Both the position numbers and the translations under genes were made by a program. From assembly GCA_964485455.1 (NCBI GenBank), contig CAZAJU010000095.1:1-7384 (forward strand): a stretch of 7,384 nucleotides of DNA. Direction: 5' to 3'. Shown one piece after another: positions 7,356-7,384 of this stretch; the first letter of the stretch is position 1, and each line of letters begins with the position of its first letter. A model generated the notes under the pieces. It searched no databases and was not told where the DNA came from. It worked only from the letters and a program-made list of their open reading frames with translations. Source of the stretch: Tissierella_B sp964485455 (GTDB taxonomy: Bacteria; Bacillota; Clostridia; Tissierellales; Tissierellaceae).

Positions 7356-7384
7356 ATGGAGAAGCAATGTATTAAATATTTTAA
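7356..7384 (+). CDS. jetD: Start of jetD (Wadjet nuclease subunit), truncated by the window edge
   Basis: An ATG begins on the base after the jetC TAG, and the frame stays open to the window end, giving nine codons (MEKQCIKYF) plus two bases. In type I Wadjet operons as I know them, jetD directly follows jetC. It encodes a Toprim-type, topoisomerase VI A-like nuclease (DUF3323/DUF2399, TIGR02679) that cleaves circular DNA after JetABC has extruded it. A short N-terminal C..YF pattern is compatible with Clostridia JetD proteins as I remember them, but nine residues cannot prove identity. The assignment therefore rests on position: same strand, zero spacing and operon order. None of the catalytic part is visible, so whether the gene is intact is unknown. 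Confidence 0.6.

Noticed and set aside
1..7384. CRISPR arrays, tRNA/rRNA genes, insertion sequences, attachment sites
   Set aside because: I saw no regularly spaced repeats, no cloverleaf or rRNA-like sequence, no transposase or integrase, and no paired terminal repeats on either strand.

Overview
The window is AT-rich DNA with strong GGAGG-type ribosome-binding sites, heavy use of AGA/AGG and ATA codons, and one-strand, tightly packed genes. This points to a low-GC Gram-positive bacterium, most likely a Clostridia-type Firmicute. The taxon is inferred from style only; no rRNA or tRNA is present to fix it.

Layout, all on the + strand. (1) Positions 25-484 hold a compact type II toxin-antitoxin pair: a small acidic antitoxin overlapping by 8 nt a RelE/ParE-family toxin. 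A rho-independent terminator starts on the toxin stop codon. (2) Positions 485-651 are non-coding. They hold that terminator, a candidate sigma-A-type promoter, and the Shine-Dalgarno of the next gene. (3) From 652 to the window edge runs a type I Wadjet (JetABCD) operon: jetA (kleisin, DUF2397/TIGR02677 type, TTG start), jetB (MukE-like KITE subunit, DUF2398/TIGR02678 type), jetC (1355-aa SMC-like ATPase, TIGR02680 type) and the first 29 nt of a fourth ORF. That ORF begins on the base after the jetC stop and is, by position, jetD (the nuclease subunit).

How the genes work together: in characterised Wadjet systems JetA, JetB and JetC form an SMC motor that extrudes DNA loops, and JetD cleaves small circular DNA such as plasmids once extrusion is complete. 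Here the three motor genes are intact, with Walker A, ABC signature and Walker B motifs all visible in JetC. The genes are joined by a 1-nt overlap (jetA/jetB), a 3-nt gap (jetB/jetC) and a 0-nt gap (jetC/jetD), so they are almost certainly one transcript. The toxin-antitoxin pair is a separate unit next door; together they look like part of a defence island. The system belongs to a known family, so the novelty lies in details (start codons, SD grading, neighbour module), not in a new system type.
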